This document shows positions 1 to 13,200 of a stretch of 64,000 nt of DNA, in pieces. The notes beneath the pieces are model-generated. The model was not told the DNA's origin, did no database searches, and saw only the letters and a list, made by a program, of their open reading frames with translations. Where the stretch lies: NCBI RefSeq assembly GCF_026151205.1, contig NC_087084.1, positions 14,090,235 to 14,154,234 of the forward strand, read 5' to 3'. Made by a program: the position numbers and the translations under genes. Numbering within the stretch: position 1 is the stretch's first letter; each line of letters opens with the position of its first letter. The DNA is from Bolinopsis microptera (Eukaryota; Ctenophora; Tentaculata; Lobata; Bolinopsidae).

Positions 1-700
1 TCGCGGCAATTCCACTCGGAGCCGGCGCTTCCCGCCGATTACTCGCCTACACCTTCAAAAAAAACCCTGCGCACGGCTCCTGAAAGGTCCATACAAGTTA
101 TATTGTTGCTACATGTATCTAAATATCTTCAAGTCCGTCCAAGCAGACTTACTTATTTGGCGAACATCTTTAAAACGAAATAATGTCTTTAATGATTCGC
201 ATTTCATCTCCCAATGAAACGTACTCAAAATAATTTCTATATTTGTGCTCACATCTCATTATGAAAATGCTCAAATCTAAAGTCTATAAAGTTTAGCTCA
301 CCTCTCATATGAAAATGCTCAAATCTAATGTCCATATTGCTCACCTCTCATTTAAAGTGCTCTATAAAAAGTGTCTTGCAGCCAAATATCCAAAAAAGCC
401 AATCGCTAAGCCTCATGATCCACGTAATTGTAATTAGTACACATTAATGATGCTTCTCTGTTTCTTCAAATTATTAACATGCTTTTAGCGAGATTGTAGA
501 CATAGTATGTAAATCTAATATACTATATTATATCACAATGTAACACTGTAATAGACCTGTGTTTGGTAAACAAGGGATCTAAAGCTTTCTATAAAAATTT
601 TCAAAGCTTTTAGCACACTATAGTGTGATCCAGACAGGAAGACAATGACACGTGCGTGAGCGACAATGCGCACGTGCGCGTGACAAAGTGCACGAGCTTA
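1..700. other. No gene recognised
   Basis: AT-rich sequence without convincing exons. It may be part of the long SMG1 intron 37, or beyond a neighbouring gene. Confidence 0.4.
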
Positions 701-705
701 AATAT

Positions 706-719
706 GGATGACGTCATCC
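706..719. promoter_or_regulatory. CRE-like perfect palindrome GGATGACGTCATCC
   Basis: A 14-bp perfect palindrome with the bZIP core TGACGTCA, near CACGTG (671-676). It could be a promoter element of an unidentified plus-strand gene; a small exon-like segment (ATG at 837, donor GTATGT at 882) follows. The link is speculative. Confidence 0.35.
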
Positions 720-1530
720 ATTATTTTGCAAGGTCGGTTGAAAAGTAGCTTGAATAGTAGATTACAACTCTTATTTGGGCAATATAAGCTATTGAATTTT
801 TCTTAAACCGTGTTATACTCGGTAATTTTCAACAGGATGTACCCGACTGAACACAGACAACAAGTTTTTGACCAAATAAAGGTATGTTATTGTTCAATCT
901 TTCTTTCAACCCCACTTCCCACCCACCTTTTCGACCGCCACTGTATATTCAGGAGATATCAGGGATACTCTCTCACTAACCTTCTCAATTGTACTAGTCG
1001 TAAGGCATGATAGAGTCTGCAGTCCAATACCACACAGTTCACCACCCATCTGCTCGGTGCGCCATCTAGCGCGACTCAAGTAGCACGTGCACAACAGTCC
1101 CCGCATCCTAATCATGGTCACGTCCGTACCTGGAATATAACAATTTACTGGATCAAGTTTTAACTGAATTCTATTAAACTGATCTATTTTGAACTGATCA
1201 GTTTGATCTGGTCTAGTTTGATCGTGTCTAGTTGAATCTAGTAATACGATCCAAAAGAGATTGCCTGATGTTTGCAGCAGAGATAAGTGAATTATGAATG
1301 ATGTAAAATTGTGGAGTCCCACAAGATCTTGACACACAACTTGTCAAACACACGTACATTGCTACTAACACTACTTTGTCACCACTGGATTGAAAGAATA
1401 ATGATGTAACCGCCATTTGTGAGTCAGTGTCTAGAGCCTGCGTGCTCTATCACAACAAACCCACTATCACATAATGACCGTTAGCTGTTCAATAGACACT
1501 TCCCATCTAGTAACAAGATCTAGATCTACT

Positions 1531-1785
1531 TCACTGTCCACCTCCCTTAAAAAAACAGGATTCAAATTGACAAGTTGGGCACACACGAATGCGATGTCGC
1601 TCAGATAAGGCAATATCTTTCCCCACAACTTTGTTTCCCAAAATCATGTACCGCTTCAGATAGCCAATGGAGCGTTCCACGTGGATGCGGGCGATGCTGA
1701 CTTTTTTGCTAGCTGCTACTTTTTCCGGCGTGAACTGAGTCTTGCCCCACATCCCCGCTGGGATGTTAAGTGTAAGTTCTCCTGA
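1531..1785 (-). pseudogene. Remnant of a DDE_4 (Harbinger-like) transposase C-terminus
   Basis: The minus strand reads KKVSIARIHVERSIGYLKRY and ILGNKV, the RxHVERxIGxxK box at the end of Harbinger/THAP-associated DDE_4 transposases. After one frame change the adjacent frame reads LSDIAFVCAQLVNLNPVF, which matches the family's final helix (VCAxLxNFxPP). Plain DNA transposon relic with at least one frameshift; no ends were found. Confidence 0.65.
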
Positions 1786-1935
1786 AATTTAATTCGCTTT
1801 TTATTCCGCTTATTCTTAACTAACCGGACGATGATTAATCACTCTACACTCAACTGTTACGTGACGTTTCAACACGTTCTCTAGATGGCTCTGAAACCGT
1901 AACCACCCACAATGACCCCTAACCCTAACACAAAC

Positions 1936-2405
1936 CCGAGGACTGAGGAGGAGGAGGACTGAGGAGGAGGAAAATAAGGAGGGCCAGGGGGAGGATGACT
2001 GGGGAGGAGGAGGACTGAGGAGGAGGAAAAGAAGGAGGGGGAGGAGGACTGGGGAGGAGGAGGACTGAAGAGATCAAGGAGGAGGAGGAGGGGGAGGAGG
2101 ACTGGGGAGGAGGAGGACTGAAGAGGACAAGGAGGAGGGGGAGAAGGAGGAGGGGGAGGAGGAGGAGGAGGAGGGGAGGAGGAGGAGGGGGAGGAGGAGG
2201 AGGAGGAGGAGGAGGAAGAAGAGGAGGAGGATGAGGAGGAGGAGAAGGAGGAGGGGAGGACTGAGGAGGACTGAGGAGGAGGAGGAGGACTGAGGAGGAC
2301 TGATGAGGACTGACGAGGAGGAGGAGGATGAGGAGGAGGAGAAGGAGAAGGGGGAGGAGGAGGAGGGAAGGAGGAAGATGGGAGGAGGAGGATGAGGAGG
2401 ACTGA
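1936..2405. repeat. GGA-rich simple/minisatellite tract
   Basis: Purine tract of GGAGGA, GGAGGACTGA and AGGAGGGG units. Long serine/proline or leucine frames on the minus strand come only from composition. Confidence 0.9.
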
Positions 2406-2995
2406 GGACCACATATTACAGCAAACTGAATATTACTAATCTCCGCAGTTCAACCGAGACATACTATGTTCCTGACTGGACGATAAGCACCACAGTCAGT
2501 TGGGGGAGAGACCAGCACACTATCAAGATTGTTTGACTATCGTAAACAACCCCCCGCCCCCCCCCCCCCCCCCACAGTTTGCATTGTAGTTTTTACATGG
2601 GCAGTGGGCACGGTTACATTATAACGATCACGGGGGTATAGGACACAAGGGCGGAAGACGCGTGGGCGGAGGATATTTTAACCTATATTGATTTGCTAAA
2701 GAGTGCTATGTGAAATGTTTATGTTATTGCATGATATTATTCTATTCGGGTTTTGACAAAATTGATTGATTACATTGTGATTTATATTACCTTTAAGCGT
2801 TCTCTATAACCCTGTGTATTTTGTTTTTAAAGTTACAAAGAATTCGAAATCAGTACCACTAAAATGATTGAATATAACTTATATAATCTATACAATTTGA
2901 AGTACGTTGTGTGATGTTTCAGGTTTTGTAGTATTACCAGTCGAGCATTTAGGACATGTGATCGTTTTACGAGACTTCCGCCCAAATCATGGGAT

Positions 2996-3127
2996 CGACC
3001 TCCGCCCTCGCGACCTCCGCCCTCGTGTCCAACCTTTTAGCTTTTTAGGAAACTTCCGCCCTTGCGTCCTCCGCCCTCAAGTCTTCCGCCTACGCGACCT
3101 CCGCCCACGCGTCTTCCGCCCTCCTGA
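2996..3127. repeat. Degenerate tandem repeat of CTTCCGCCC type
   Basis: About a dozen imperfect CCTCCGCCCTCG units. Inverted relatives (GGGCGGAAGACGCG) lie at about 2,650-2,675. Confidence 0.7.
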
Positions 3128-3180
3128 CCGGTTCCCCGATCACGGATCACACAATTTCTATTTCTGCATGACATAATCAT

Positions 3181-3269
3181 GGCGTGTGTACCGAGGTGCA
3201 GTCTGAAATTGCCAAGCTGTGGTAGAGATAACAATGTGAACAAAGAGTCAAATACAGATAAGAAAGGTA
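3181..3269 (+). other. Exon-like ATG segment of unknown identity
   Basis: ATG at 3183 opens MACVPRCSLKLPSCGRDNNV and runs to a donor-like AAAG-GTAAAC at 3268. The cysteine pattern loosely recalls a THAP-domain start, which would suit the nearby DDE_4 transposase relic, but no further exons were found. Confidence 0.2.
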
Positions 3270-4240
3270 AACATACGATATAATGTCCCTCTGCTCACTC
3301 TTCCTGTTTGTGATTGGACGGATCAGCGTCACGTGACAGAACACCTCTATTACAATTGGTCGGGATCACGGGGCACATCAGGGCTGCCCGTCGTCCGAAT
3401 AAATTTAATTCAGTTGTTATTATGATTGTTATATCACGGTGTTGGTTACCTACCTTTATTTTGTTTCTTTTGACTTTGCTATCGTGCTCTGCTCTGAAAA
3501 TTGTGATAGAACCTGTTCGAGTTGTTAACGAGATGATCTCCTTGTTCTTTCGTTGCAGAATCATCATGTTCTTTGTTTGAGTAACACAAAAATTTTAGGA
3601 ATAGGGAATCGTTATTGGGCTGTAAAACCAACTTAAATCGATTTCTCGTGCAACGTTGTACAGGTGAGGAACAGTCACCAAAATGAGTTGCTTACAGCTT
3701 ACCTGCTGTGTTTTGTCGTACTCTGCTCTTCGCTCAAGTTCGATCAGTTAAGGTGAGGATTGCCGCGATCTTTCAGATTAAGCCCTAGGTCAAGAGCTGC
3801 AGTAGAACCGAAGGATCAAAATATATGTATGTTGCTTGTTGCTCGCATTCTAAACTATAAAAGATCAATTTGAGGGATAAGGAAGTGTTTATAGGTTCTG
3901 AAACCTAGCTAAATCGATTTTACGTGCAATTTTAGGTTAGAAACGGTCATCAAAATGAGTTAATAAGAAGGTCGATTTCTCGGCTATTTTTGAGCTTTCG
4001 TTCAGAAAATAATTCGGGGCCCTCGAAGGGGGGTAACAAGAAGGCGTTACAAGTGTTACAAGCCTTCTATAATACAAAATATGTATCACCTCATCAGCCT
4101 GCTTAACATGTGCTCGACCTAAAATGTAAACAAACAATTATCACCTCCTCAGCCTGCTTAACATGTGCTCACTATTAATGTAAACAAACAATTATCACCT
4201 CCCCGCCAGTATCCACATCTATAAAGAGAAAGTGAAATAC
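3270..4240. other. No gene recognised; presumed SMG1 intron 37
   Basis: No SMG1-like exon was found downstream of exon 37. A short duplication (CACCTCCTCAGCCTGCTTAA at about 4,087 and 4,144) is the only structure seen. Confidence 0.4.
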
Positions 4241-7200
4241 CTTGTTTTGTTCGTTATCGATGAGGGAAGAGGGAGAGCATTTCTCTACACAATTGTACAC
4301 CAGTTTGTGAGGATACTGTCTAGCTACACTACACAGGATAGTCAGCAGGGCGTCTGGATAGAAATAAGGGTTAAACTTAAAAGGGGGGGACACTGGGGGG
4401 ACACTGGGGGGGACACTGGGGGGACACTGGGGGCGGGGGGACACTGGGTGGGGGACACTGGGGGGGGGACACTGGGGGGACACTGGGGGCGGGGGGACAC
4501 TGGGTGGGGGACACTGGGGGGGGGGGGACACTGGGGTTAAGATAGTTACCTAGAAAATACTCAGTAAACTGTAATATTAATAAAATCATTAAAAATAAAT
4601 CTAAATAATTATGATTTAGTCATTTGGATAAAAAATTCATCGGCCAGTGCAGCAATATTAAAAAGTGAAAACACCGTCCCGGACAATTAATGACTTGATA
4701 ACTAAGAAGCTAGTGACACTTACTTCTGACGCTAGGGTTGCTGTGTCCTATACGTGATAGTAACTGGGGGGTAACTTTGTACCATTGTAATGCCGGAGTC
4801 CGGGATATATCCTCTATCTAGAAACGAGTTCTGGGTTACAACCCACTACTCAAACATAATCTTTCAGCTTCTTTCAAAATGTTATAAAAAAGTTGTTGGA
4901 TTCGCAAATTGTGTGTTCCATCACGTAAAAGTTGATATCCGAAGCCCAGAAAATTATCACAAGTAAGACTTAACCCATGACGTCATCAACTAACCAGATG
5001 ACTGACGTCATCAACTCACCAGATGACTGACGTCATCAACTAACCAGATGACTGACGTCATCAACTCACCAGATGACTGACGTCATCAACTAACCAGATG
5101 ACTGACGTCATCAACTAACCAGATGACTGACGTCATCAACTAACCAGATGACTGACGTCATCAACTCACCAGATGACTGACGTCATCAACTCACCAGATG
5201 ACTGACGTCATCAACTCACCAGATGACTGACGTCATCAACTAACCAGATGACTGACGTCATCAACTAACCAGATGACTGACGTCATCAACTAACCAGATG
5301 ACTGACGTCATCAACTAACCAGATGACTGACGTCATCAACTAACCAGATCGTGTAAAGCAACGTCATGTGACGTCATGAGTTTCATTAATCTCAGAGTGG
5401 TATGCAGTTCCCTGTGGGTGGTCTTGTCTACTTTGTCCACTCTGGTGTTGCAGTCTCTTTCACCCGCTGATAGATGCAGGTATCTGCAGTAACTCTTTAC
5501 CGCTATTCTGAGTGGGACAAATGTGTGAGCTTCAATAATGTTCAATATTTCACTATTTTCTCCGAACAAAACCTTCGTTGTAGCAATTATACACATTCGA
5601 ATTTCGAAACTCCTGGTAGTACCCCATTGCGTATATGCTCGACATATTCTGCATTTTGGCCTGAACTTGAATAAATACTTTTGATGAAACCAGAGATTGG
5701 TCTACCAGAAATATCGCTATGATGATGTCAGGTAGCTCACTTGAAAACTAACCCTACATAACTAACAGTAAACCTATAATTGTGGTAAAGTCTGCTGCTG
5801 ACACGAATATACACATCGCATAGTTGGGACACAGTGTCTTTAGGGAGATCGGGGGCTGTAGTGGATATACGCTCGTTTAGTCCTTCACAGCTCTGCCGCA
5901 TCACCGCTCCTGTTAATTAGTTAATTATTTAATCAGTTTAATTAGTCAATTAGTTAATTAGTTTAATTAGTTGATTAGTTGATTAATAGAGCATCCATGC
6001 TATCTTTCATTCGTCTCTTCTATACTGTAATCATGCGGTTTTACAATCTTTTCGTGTGGGCATTGAATATATTTTATTTATTTCTTAAATATTATTTCTT
6101 AAATATATTGTAGTTTTTAAGAAATCTCTATTTCTGTACTGTCAGTACCCCGGGGCCCCTAAAATGATTCTAAAATGATCTAACCTAGTATAAGGTTCCA
6201 TACAGGATCACAGTGGTTACCAGCAAGCTCTTCTACCACCAACTTCTCTTCCGGCAACATCGTCTCAACTGGAATTATACAATTACAATAACACTTATCA
6301 TAGCATTTTGAGTAGACATAGAACTGGATTGAGGTGCAACACCAGACATAGGTCTAGAGTTAAGATATAGCCATTACACGCCAAAAAACAGCAAAAAAAA
6401 GAGTACGAAAGTGGAATTTGTTGGAAAGTGGAATTTGTTGGAAAGTTGAATTTGTTGGAAAGTTGAATTTGTTGGAAATATATTTTTAAAGACAGGTCAC
6501 CCCTAGCAAGCTGTATCTGATCTAGAGACTTCTTGCTGATGTCGTAGGCCCAAGTTCCCAAGGCATGCCATGCATTAGCCATGTCACAAGCTTCTTCAGC
6601 TACGTAACGTAGCAACCGTCCCTCCAGATATTCCACCTGAGAGATATATTATAAAAGTATATACTATATAATAATATATCATATAATACACTATTCATTT
6701 TTATACGTTTGTTTGTTCGTTTGTTTGGGGAGATCGCCAGAAGTAAACTTGGCACTAACGCCTTACAAATTTTATTTACATCAATCATAGAAAAAATATA
6801 AAAATGGTACAAAATACAAACAATGCATAATGAATACTCTGCTATGTATTATGCAGCATCTTTTAAAACGCACTGTCTTTAATGTGAGGTGGTTTTTACT
6901 TTTGTGGACGTGTGCACGACCAACACTTGTATTAAGGTTTACTTGATATCGCTAAGCTTCATACTTTTTCTTGCAAGTCAACACAAGGTTTTACTAAGTG
7001 AAAAATGTCGCTAAGCGTTGCGTCGCAAAGTGTCGCAAAGTGTTACTAAGCGTCGCAAAGTGTCGCTAAGTGTTACTAAGTGTTACTAAGTGATATTATT
7101 TTTTGCCGAATGTTACTAAGTGCTGCTAAATTTACCTCGGATACAGCCACCCCGTCTCTAAGTCTGATACCAGAATTAGCTGTAACTCTCTCTTCTATCT

Positions 7201-10200
7201 CTGCAGCACGTTAAACACAATGTTTAATACAATAAATAATAAAAGTGATAACTTCACAGCTTAATACACAATGTTTAAGAGGCACAGGTTCATACAGGGT
7301 TCTTCACTCAAATCTGGTAAATATGTAAGCACATACAAAAGACGACTACAAGTTCAGATGTTTTACAGGAGAACTTACCAAGCAGTGACTGGAGGCAGGG
7401 CCCGTTAGACATTGCCATGAGACCCAGGGTACTGTCTTGAGATAACCATTTACCAAGAGTCAATACACACTTCATAGAACCCTCATTATTACGGTCTGAA
7501 GAGGAGATTATTTAGGGGTTAAAAAATTGAGAGTATAACAGTAATACCAATTACCAGTTAAAACAATTAATGATGCCTGTCTCATAATTATCATCCAACT
7601 GAATAGAACTCAGAGTTCAGACTTCAACAAAAAAACAGGATAAACGATGAAACCAGCCGAGAGACGTACTGTTCCTGACGGTAGCAGGGTTGCGCTGTCT
7701 GTACAGCACCGCAGCACTGAGCGCTTCAATAGCCTCCGTCTGACTGCCACACTGATATAGCACTTTAGCACTTTGGGAGTGCAGTGGCAGTAGGTCGACT
7801 GGGATGTACTGAGCCAGAGATTTGGAGAGGGTCGTGTGGAGGGTGGAGCGTAGCACCATGTCTGGGGACGAGGGGGTGTTAGTGTGAGGGGTGTTAGTGT
7901 GAGGGGTGTTAGTGTGAGGGGTGTTAGTGTGAGGGGTGTTAGTGTGAGGGGTGTTAGTGTGAGGGGTGTTAGTGTGAGGGGTGTTAGTGTGAGGGGTGTT
8001 AGTGTGAGGGGTGTTAGTGTGAGGGGTGTTAGTGTGAGGGGTGTTAGTGTGAGGGGTGTTAGTGTGAGGGGGTGTTAGTGTGAGGGGTGTTAGTGTGAGG
8101 GGTGTTAGTGTGAGGGGTGTTAGTGTGAGGGGGTGTTAGTGTGAGGGGGTGTTAGTGTGAGGGGTGTTAGTGTGAGGGGTGTTAGTGTGAGGGGTGTTAG
8201 TATAGTGTGAGGGGTGTTAGTGTAAGGGGTGTTAGTGTGGTAGGGGGTTTTAGTGTGAGGGGTGTTAGTGTGAGGGGTGTTAGTGCGGGGGTGTTAGTGT
8301 GAGGGGTGTTAGTGTGAGGGGTGTTAGTGTGAGGGGTGTTAGTGCGGGGGTGTTAGTGCGGGGGTGTTAGTGTGAGGGGTGTTAGTGTGAGGGGTGTTAG
8401 CGTGAGGGGTGTTAGTGTGAGGGGTGTTAGTGTGAGGGGTGTTAGTGTGAGGGGTGTTAGTGTGAGGGGTGTTAGTGTGAGGGGTGTTAGCGTGAGGGGT
8501 GTTAGTGTGAGGGGTGTTAGCGGTTGGAGAAAGACAGGTTATAATAATCCTTAATCTAGAAGCACGAATTGACATAATCACTACATAGATTTTAAATTAA
8601 CTTTAAAGTCTATCGAATCGACAACCCCACTAAGTCCTCTTACCAGGTCCCTCGTGAACTGTGTTATCAGAGATGTAGACAATGTTGGTAGTGAGAGGGG
8701 GGCGGGAGGGGTGGACTCCGGAAAAGTGCCACGTCAGCTCATTTATCAGCAGTCTCTGAGCTAACCTCATGTTACCCTGCAGAAGAGAGATTCAAATAGG
8801 AGGAGGGTAAAGGAGGTGCTAACCCCATGTTACCCTGCAGAAGAGAGATTCAAATAGGAGGAGGGTAAAGGAGGTGCTAACCTCATGTTACCCTGCAGAA
8901 GAGAGATTCAAATAGGAGGAGGGTAAAGGAGGTGCTAACCTCATGTTACCCTGCAGAAGAGAGATTCAAATAGGAGGAGGGTAAAGGAGGTGCTAACCTC
9001 ATGTTACCCTGCAGAAGAGAGATTCAAATAGGAGGAGGGTAACCTCATGTTACCCTGCAGAAAAGAGATTCAAATAGGAGGAGGGTAACCTCATGTTACC
9101 CTGCAGAATAGAGATTCAAATAGGAGGAGGGTAACCTCATGTTACCCTGCAGAAGAGATATTCAAATAGGAGGAGGGTAAAGGAGGTGCTAACCTCATGT
9201 TACCCTGCAGAATAGAGATTCAAATAGGAGGAGGGTAAAGGATGTTACCCTGCAGAAGAGATATTCAAATAGGAGGAGGGTAAAGGAGGTGCTAACCTCA
9301 TGTTACCCTGCAGAATAGAGATTCAAATAGGAGGAGGGTAAAGGAGGTGCTAACCTCATGTTACCCTGCAGAAGAGAGATTCAAATAGGAGGAGGGTAAA
9401 GGAGGTGCTAACCTCATGTTACCCTGCAGAAGAGAGATTCAAATAGGAGGAGGGTAAAGGAGGTGCTAACCTCATGTTACCCTGCAGAAGAGAGATTCAA
9501 ATAGGAGGAGGGTAAAGGATGGTGAGGTAGGGCTTATTATGGTTACACATCTGATTATGTAGGAAAAATTACGATTATGTAGGAAAATTACTCGGGATTA
9601 TTACGACGGGTTTATTAACGACCGGTTAAAATATGGTTCGGGAAAAATATGGCGAAATTGCTCAAAACCCACCACATTTTCCCGGTCGCCATTTTACCGG
9701 TGTCCAACCTTTCAATTTTAGATTCAAAAATTTTGTCTCAGATGTAAATTTCCTTATTAGAGATAAGCAAGTTTAGAAATTTTCGCATTGCTAAAACTTG
9801 TGAAACAAGTCGAATTATCAATAATTGTTGAAAGTAGACAGAAATAATGACTCGTGGTTAGTCAAACTAGATGGAAAATAATTTGTAACATTTGAAGCGT
9901 AACAACCAGATCGATATTAAGATAAAGGGAGAGCTGTTTAGTCTTCCAATAAGTTGTAATCATCTTCGTTATCTTCATCTGGATCATCCCTTTCATCAGT
10001 TTTAATTAATTCAAGTTTTAATTTAACTGTTACTTTTACTTTGAGTCCTATTTCATTATGTAGAGATAGTCAATACCTAAGAAATTAAAAATTGGCCTAT
10101 TTAAATCAAATTTGACAATAAGGATATATGACAAGAATTGGGCAAAAAGGTGAATTTTTTGCAATTTTAGCCAAATGAAGTCGAAAAACCTACAACAAGT

Positions 10201-13200
10201 GTCCCAATAGTCTTCTTTAGTGAATATAAGACAACGATCAAAATATAAGCACCCATACCCCTTGGGAACCCTAAAAGCTGAGTAGGCGGGTTTATTAACG
10301 ACCGGTGAAAATGTGGTTCGGGAAAAATATGGCGAAATTACCCTAAACCCACCACTTTATCCCGGTCATAATAATCCCGAGTAAGGTAGTTCAGAAGATT
10401 CCTGGATGTTGAACAAGGGAAACGTCACAAACCTGTTTTCTTGCGAGTTTAGAAACGGACACTCCCAAATTAAGTACCATTGGAGAGGAGAGCATGTTTT
10501 TACTATTTTCATGACAAGGCTCAAAATACTGGTAGAGATGGTGCGCGTAACGGTGCAGATACATCCAGGATCCCACCTCGTGCACATTCCTATCAAGATA
10601 TACCTCCTCCTGAAGTAAGTAGTTAATTAGTTAATTAACTTATAAAATATCTAATCTGGTCATGGTAAAACATCGTTATTTTAAAATGTCCGGTCAAAGA
10701 AAATAACAATACTTGATAATAACAAGTATAGATAATTCGAATACCAAAAAACGAAATAAAAGTAAAATTTCCAGTTATCAAATTTCCCAGACAAACTCGT
10801 TTCAACTAACGTTGGTAAGATTAAGAGGGACCCCAGTAGGAGCCTTAACAGTGTCACATAGCAAGAGCTGATGTAGAGCCGACACACACTGCAACTGGAC
10901 TGCAGTTCTTCCGGGCATCATCACTGGCAGATCTATACCTGCTATACGTACTCCAACCTGGTTAGTGGTGAGTTAAGGTAGATCTGGCAGATCTATACCT
11001 GCTATACGTACTCCCACCTGGTTAGTGGTGAGTTAAGGTAGATCTGGCAGATCTATACCTGCTATCATCATCATATAACTTTATTCAAATCAAAAATAGA
11101 ACATAAAGAACATCTTGATGACCTGATAAGTCACCAAGAGAAAAATAACACAGAATAAACTAAATCATGCTTAACTCTCTCCATGCTTTTCTATCTGTTG
11201 CAAAAAGTCTTAAATGGTATAAATCGTCTGTATTTACAAGTCTAAAGTTTCTGTCACTTAAATCGTTCAAAATAGTTTTTAACAAGTTTGACTGGTGTCG
11301 TCCAACTCTACCTCTCATCAAACTCTGACTCTCTACAGCAAAATGTAAGGCAAGCTGGGCAGGTGAGTTATTATCACTGCGGAGGATGTGACCGAGCATT
11401 CTCCACCGTGCACGAGCAACACGCTCACTTAGTGGAACAACTTCGCAGCGTTTGTATAGAGTCACATTTCGTATGACATTAGGGTAGGTCATGCCGATGA
11501 TCGTACGGAGATGATTCCTGTGGCAGACATCAAGTTTTTGAAGGAGTTGTTTAGATGTTGCCCAACTGTTGCAATTATACATCAGTATTGAAACAACTTG
11601 TGCTTCATATATCTTGAGTCGAATCTTCAAGGGTATACGTCTACCTTGTTCCCAGACTTTTTTGTAGTTCTGAAAAGCAATGTTAGCAAGTATACATCGT
11701 CTCTTGACATCTTCGATGCTACACAACTTAGAGCCTAAAGAGATAGATGACCTCCAAGGTTCTCTACCTCTGAGTGGCTCTCCTTTGTCATCAACCTCGT
11801 TCTTGCCGGCCAGATAGAAGTGGGTGAACTCGGTTTTTGACTCATTGACAAAAAGATTCCACTCTTCCAATATCTCTTTACATATTGGCAACAAAGACTC
11901 CAAGTTGCTTTTATCCTCATCAGTAAAATCAGCATCATCTGCATACTCCCACTCGAGGGGTAACAGATTCTCAGCTATGGGAGGGTTAGGTCTTAGATAG
12001 GACATAACAGCACGCAGGTGGTAAAGTGCTGCTGCCAGATATAGAGTGAACAAGTTTCCAGACAAACTGTCGCCTTGAAAAGCTCCAATCGTGACAATTA
12101 ACTCTCCCGATATTGTTGAGTTCACTTTGATCTTCAGTTTAGTATTTGCGAGCAAATACCTTACCAGTCGAATGTCGTCCTCACTACAACCAGCATCAGC
12201 TAAAATGTCAAGTAAATACCGACCTCTTTATGGTATCAAAAGCAGAGGACATGTCAATGCCCATCTTATGAAGAGACCAGCGTTTTTCTTTGACAACTGA
12301 CACTAGTATTCGCTGGGTCCAAACGATATTTGCACAACTATGGCCAGGTTTATAGGCATTCTGCCAAGGACCAGTGTATTGAGATACTTGCCTTTGGATG
12401 CGCTTCAAGACTATCATGGACAATATCTTTCTAGTACCGTTTAGTAGGCAAAGTGGGCGCAAACTCTTAGGGGGGCCTAGTGGCTTTCCAGGTTTTTGGA
12501 GCGGAGTAAGGTATCCCTCTGTGAAAGAAGGTACATGTTCATGGAGCTCAAAGGATCGATTAGTAAGTTGTGCAAATGTGGAAAAAAAGATTTCAGGAGA
12601 GTGTTTGAGAAATTCGTTTGGGATCCCATCTGGTCCAACAGCTTTACCGTTCTTGAGTTTCTTGGCCGCAAGCTCAACTTCAAACGCTGTAATGGGGTTT
12701 TGAAGGGGCCTAGGGTTACCTGTGAACGGTTCTAGTGGTGGTTCACTGTCAGGTCCAGTGTAGTGTTCTTCGAAGTACTGGCGAATGATTTCAGCCTTGT
12801 CTCGTTCATTATCTACCAGTTGGTTGTCAGTGTTGAAAACAGACACAGAGCCTGCACCCGTTTTCTGTTTGCCTGATAGTTGACGAGCAGCTTCAAACAT
12901 TCTCCGTCCTTCGTCTATGGTGGCTATAGAGTTAGCTAGGCTGTTTGCTAACTCAACTCTCAATGTTTTCAACCGTTTAGTAATGTCGTTTGAGAGCCTG
13001 TTGATTTTAGCTCTGAGAGCTGTCCTGTCTCTGTATTCGTTGTTGTTCAGTTGTTGTAAAAGTTGTTTCCTTTCTTCAGACATGCTAACAACTTGACTGT
13101 CAGAGGAATGATTCCTCTTTCGCTGTGGCTCGCGAAAACCCACAGTGGAAACAGCAGCTTCTTTAACTTCACCAAAAAGTATATCAAATTGCTGTTCCGT

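Noticed and set aside
1881-2414. Serine/proline-rich 177-codon frame on the minus strand
   Set aside because: Translation of a GGA-type purine tract; several frames are open at once.
4175-4589. Proline-rich minus-strand frames (PPSVPP)
   Set aside because: They read the C-rich side of the GGGGGACACT minisatellite; only 4241-4353 is real coding (SMG1 exon 37).
4978-5344. CRISPR array, because of regular 25-bp repeats
   Set aside because: Eukaryotic context, no spacers between units, and the unit is an SMG1 splice-site duplication.
7884-8581. Repetitive RGVSV and NTPHT peptide frames
   Set aside because: A 15-bp unit is divisible by three, so it stays open by chance; it lies in an SMG1 intron.
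10942-10957. A 19-nt microexon GTTGGAGTACGTATAGCAG between CAG and GTATAG
   Set aside because: Reading straight through gives a 49-codon exon that fits SMG1 and keeps phase, so the GTATAG is more likely exonic.
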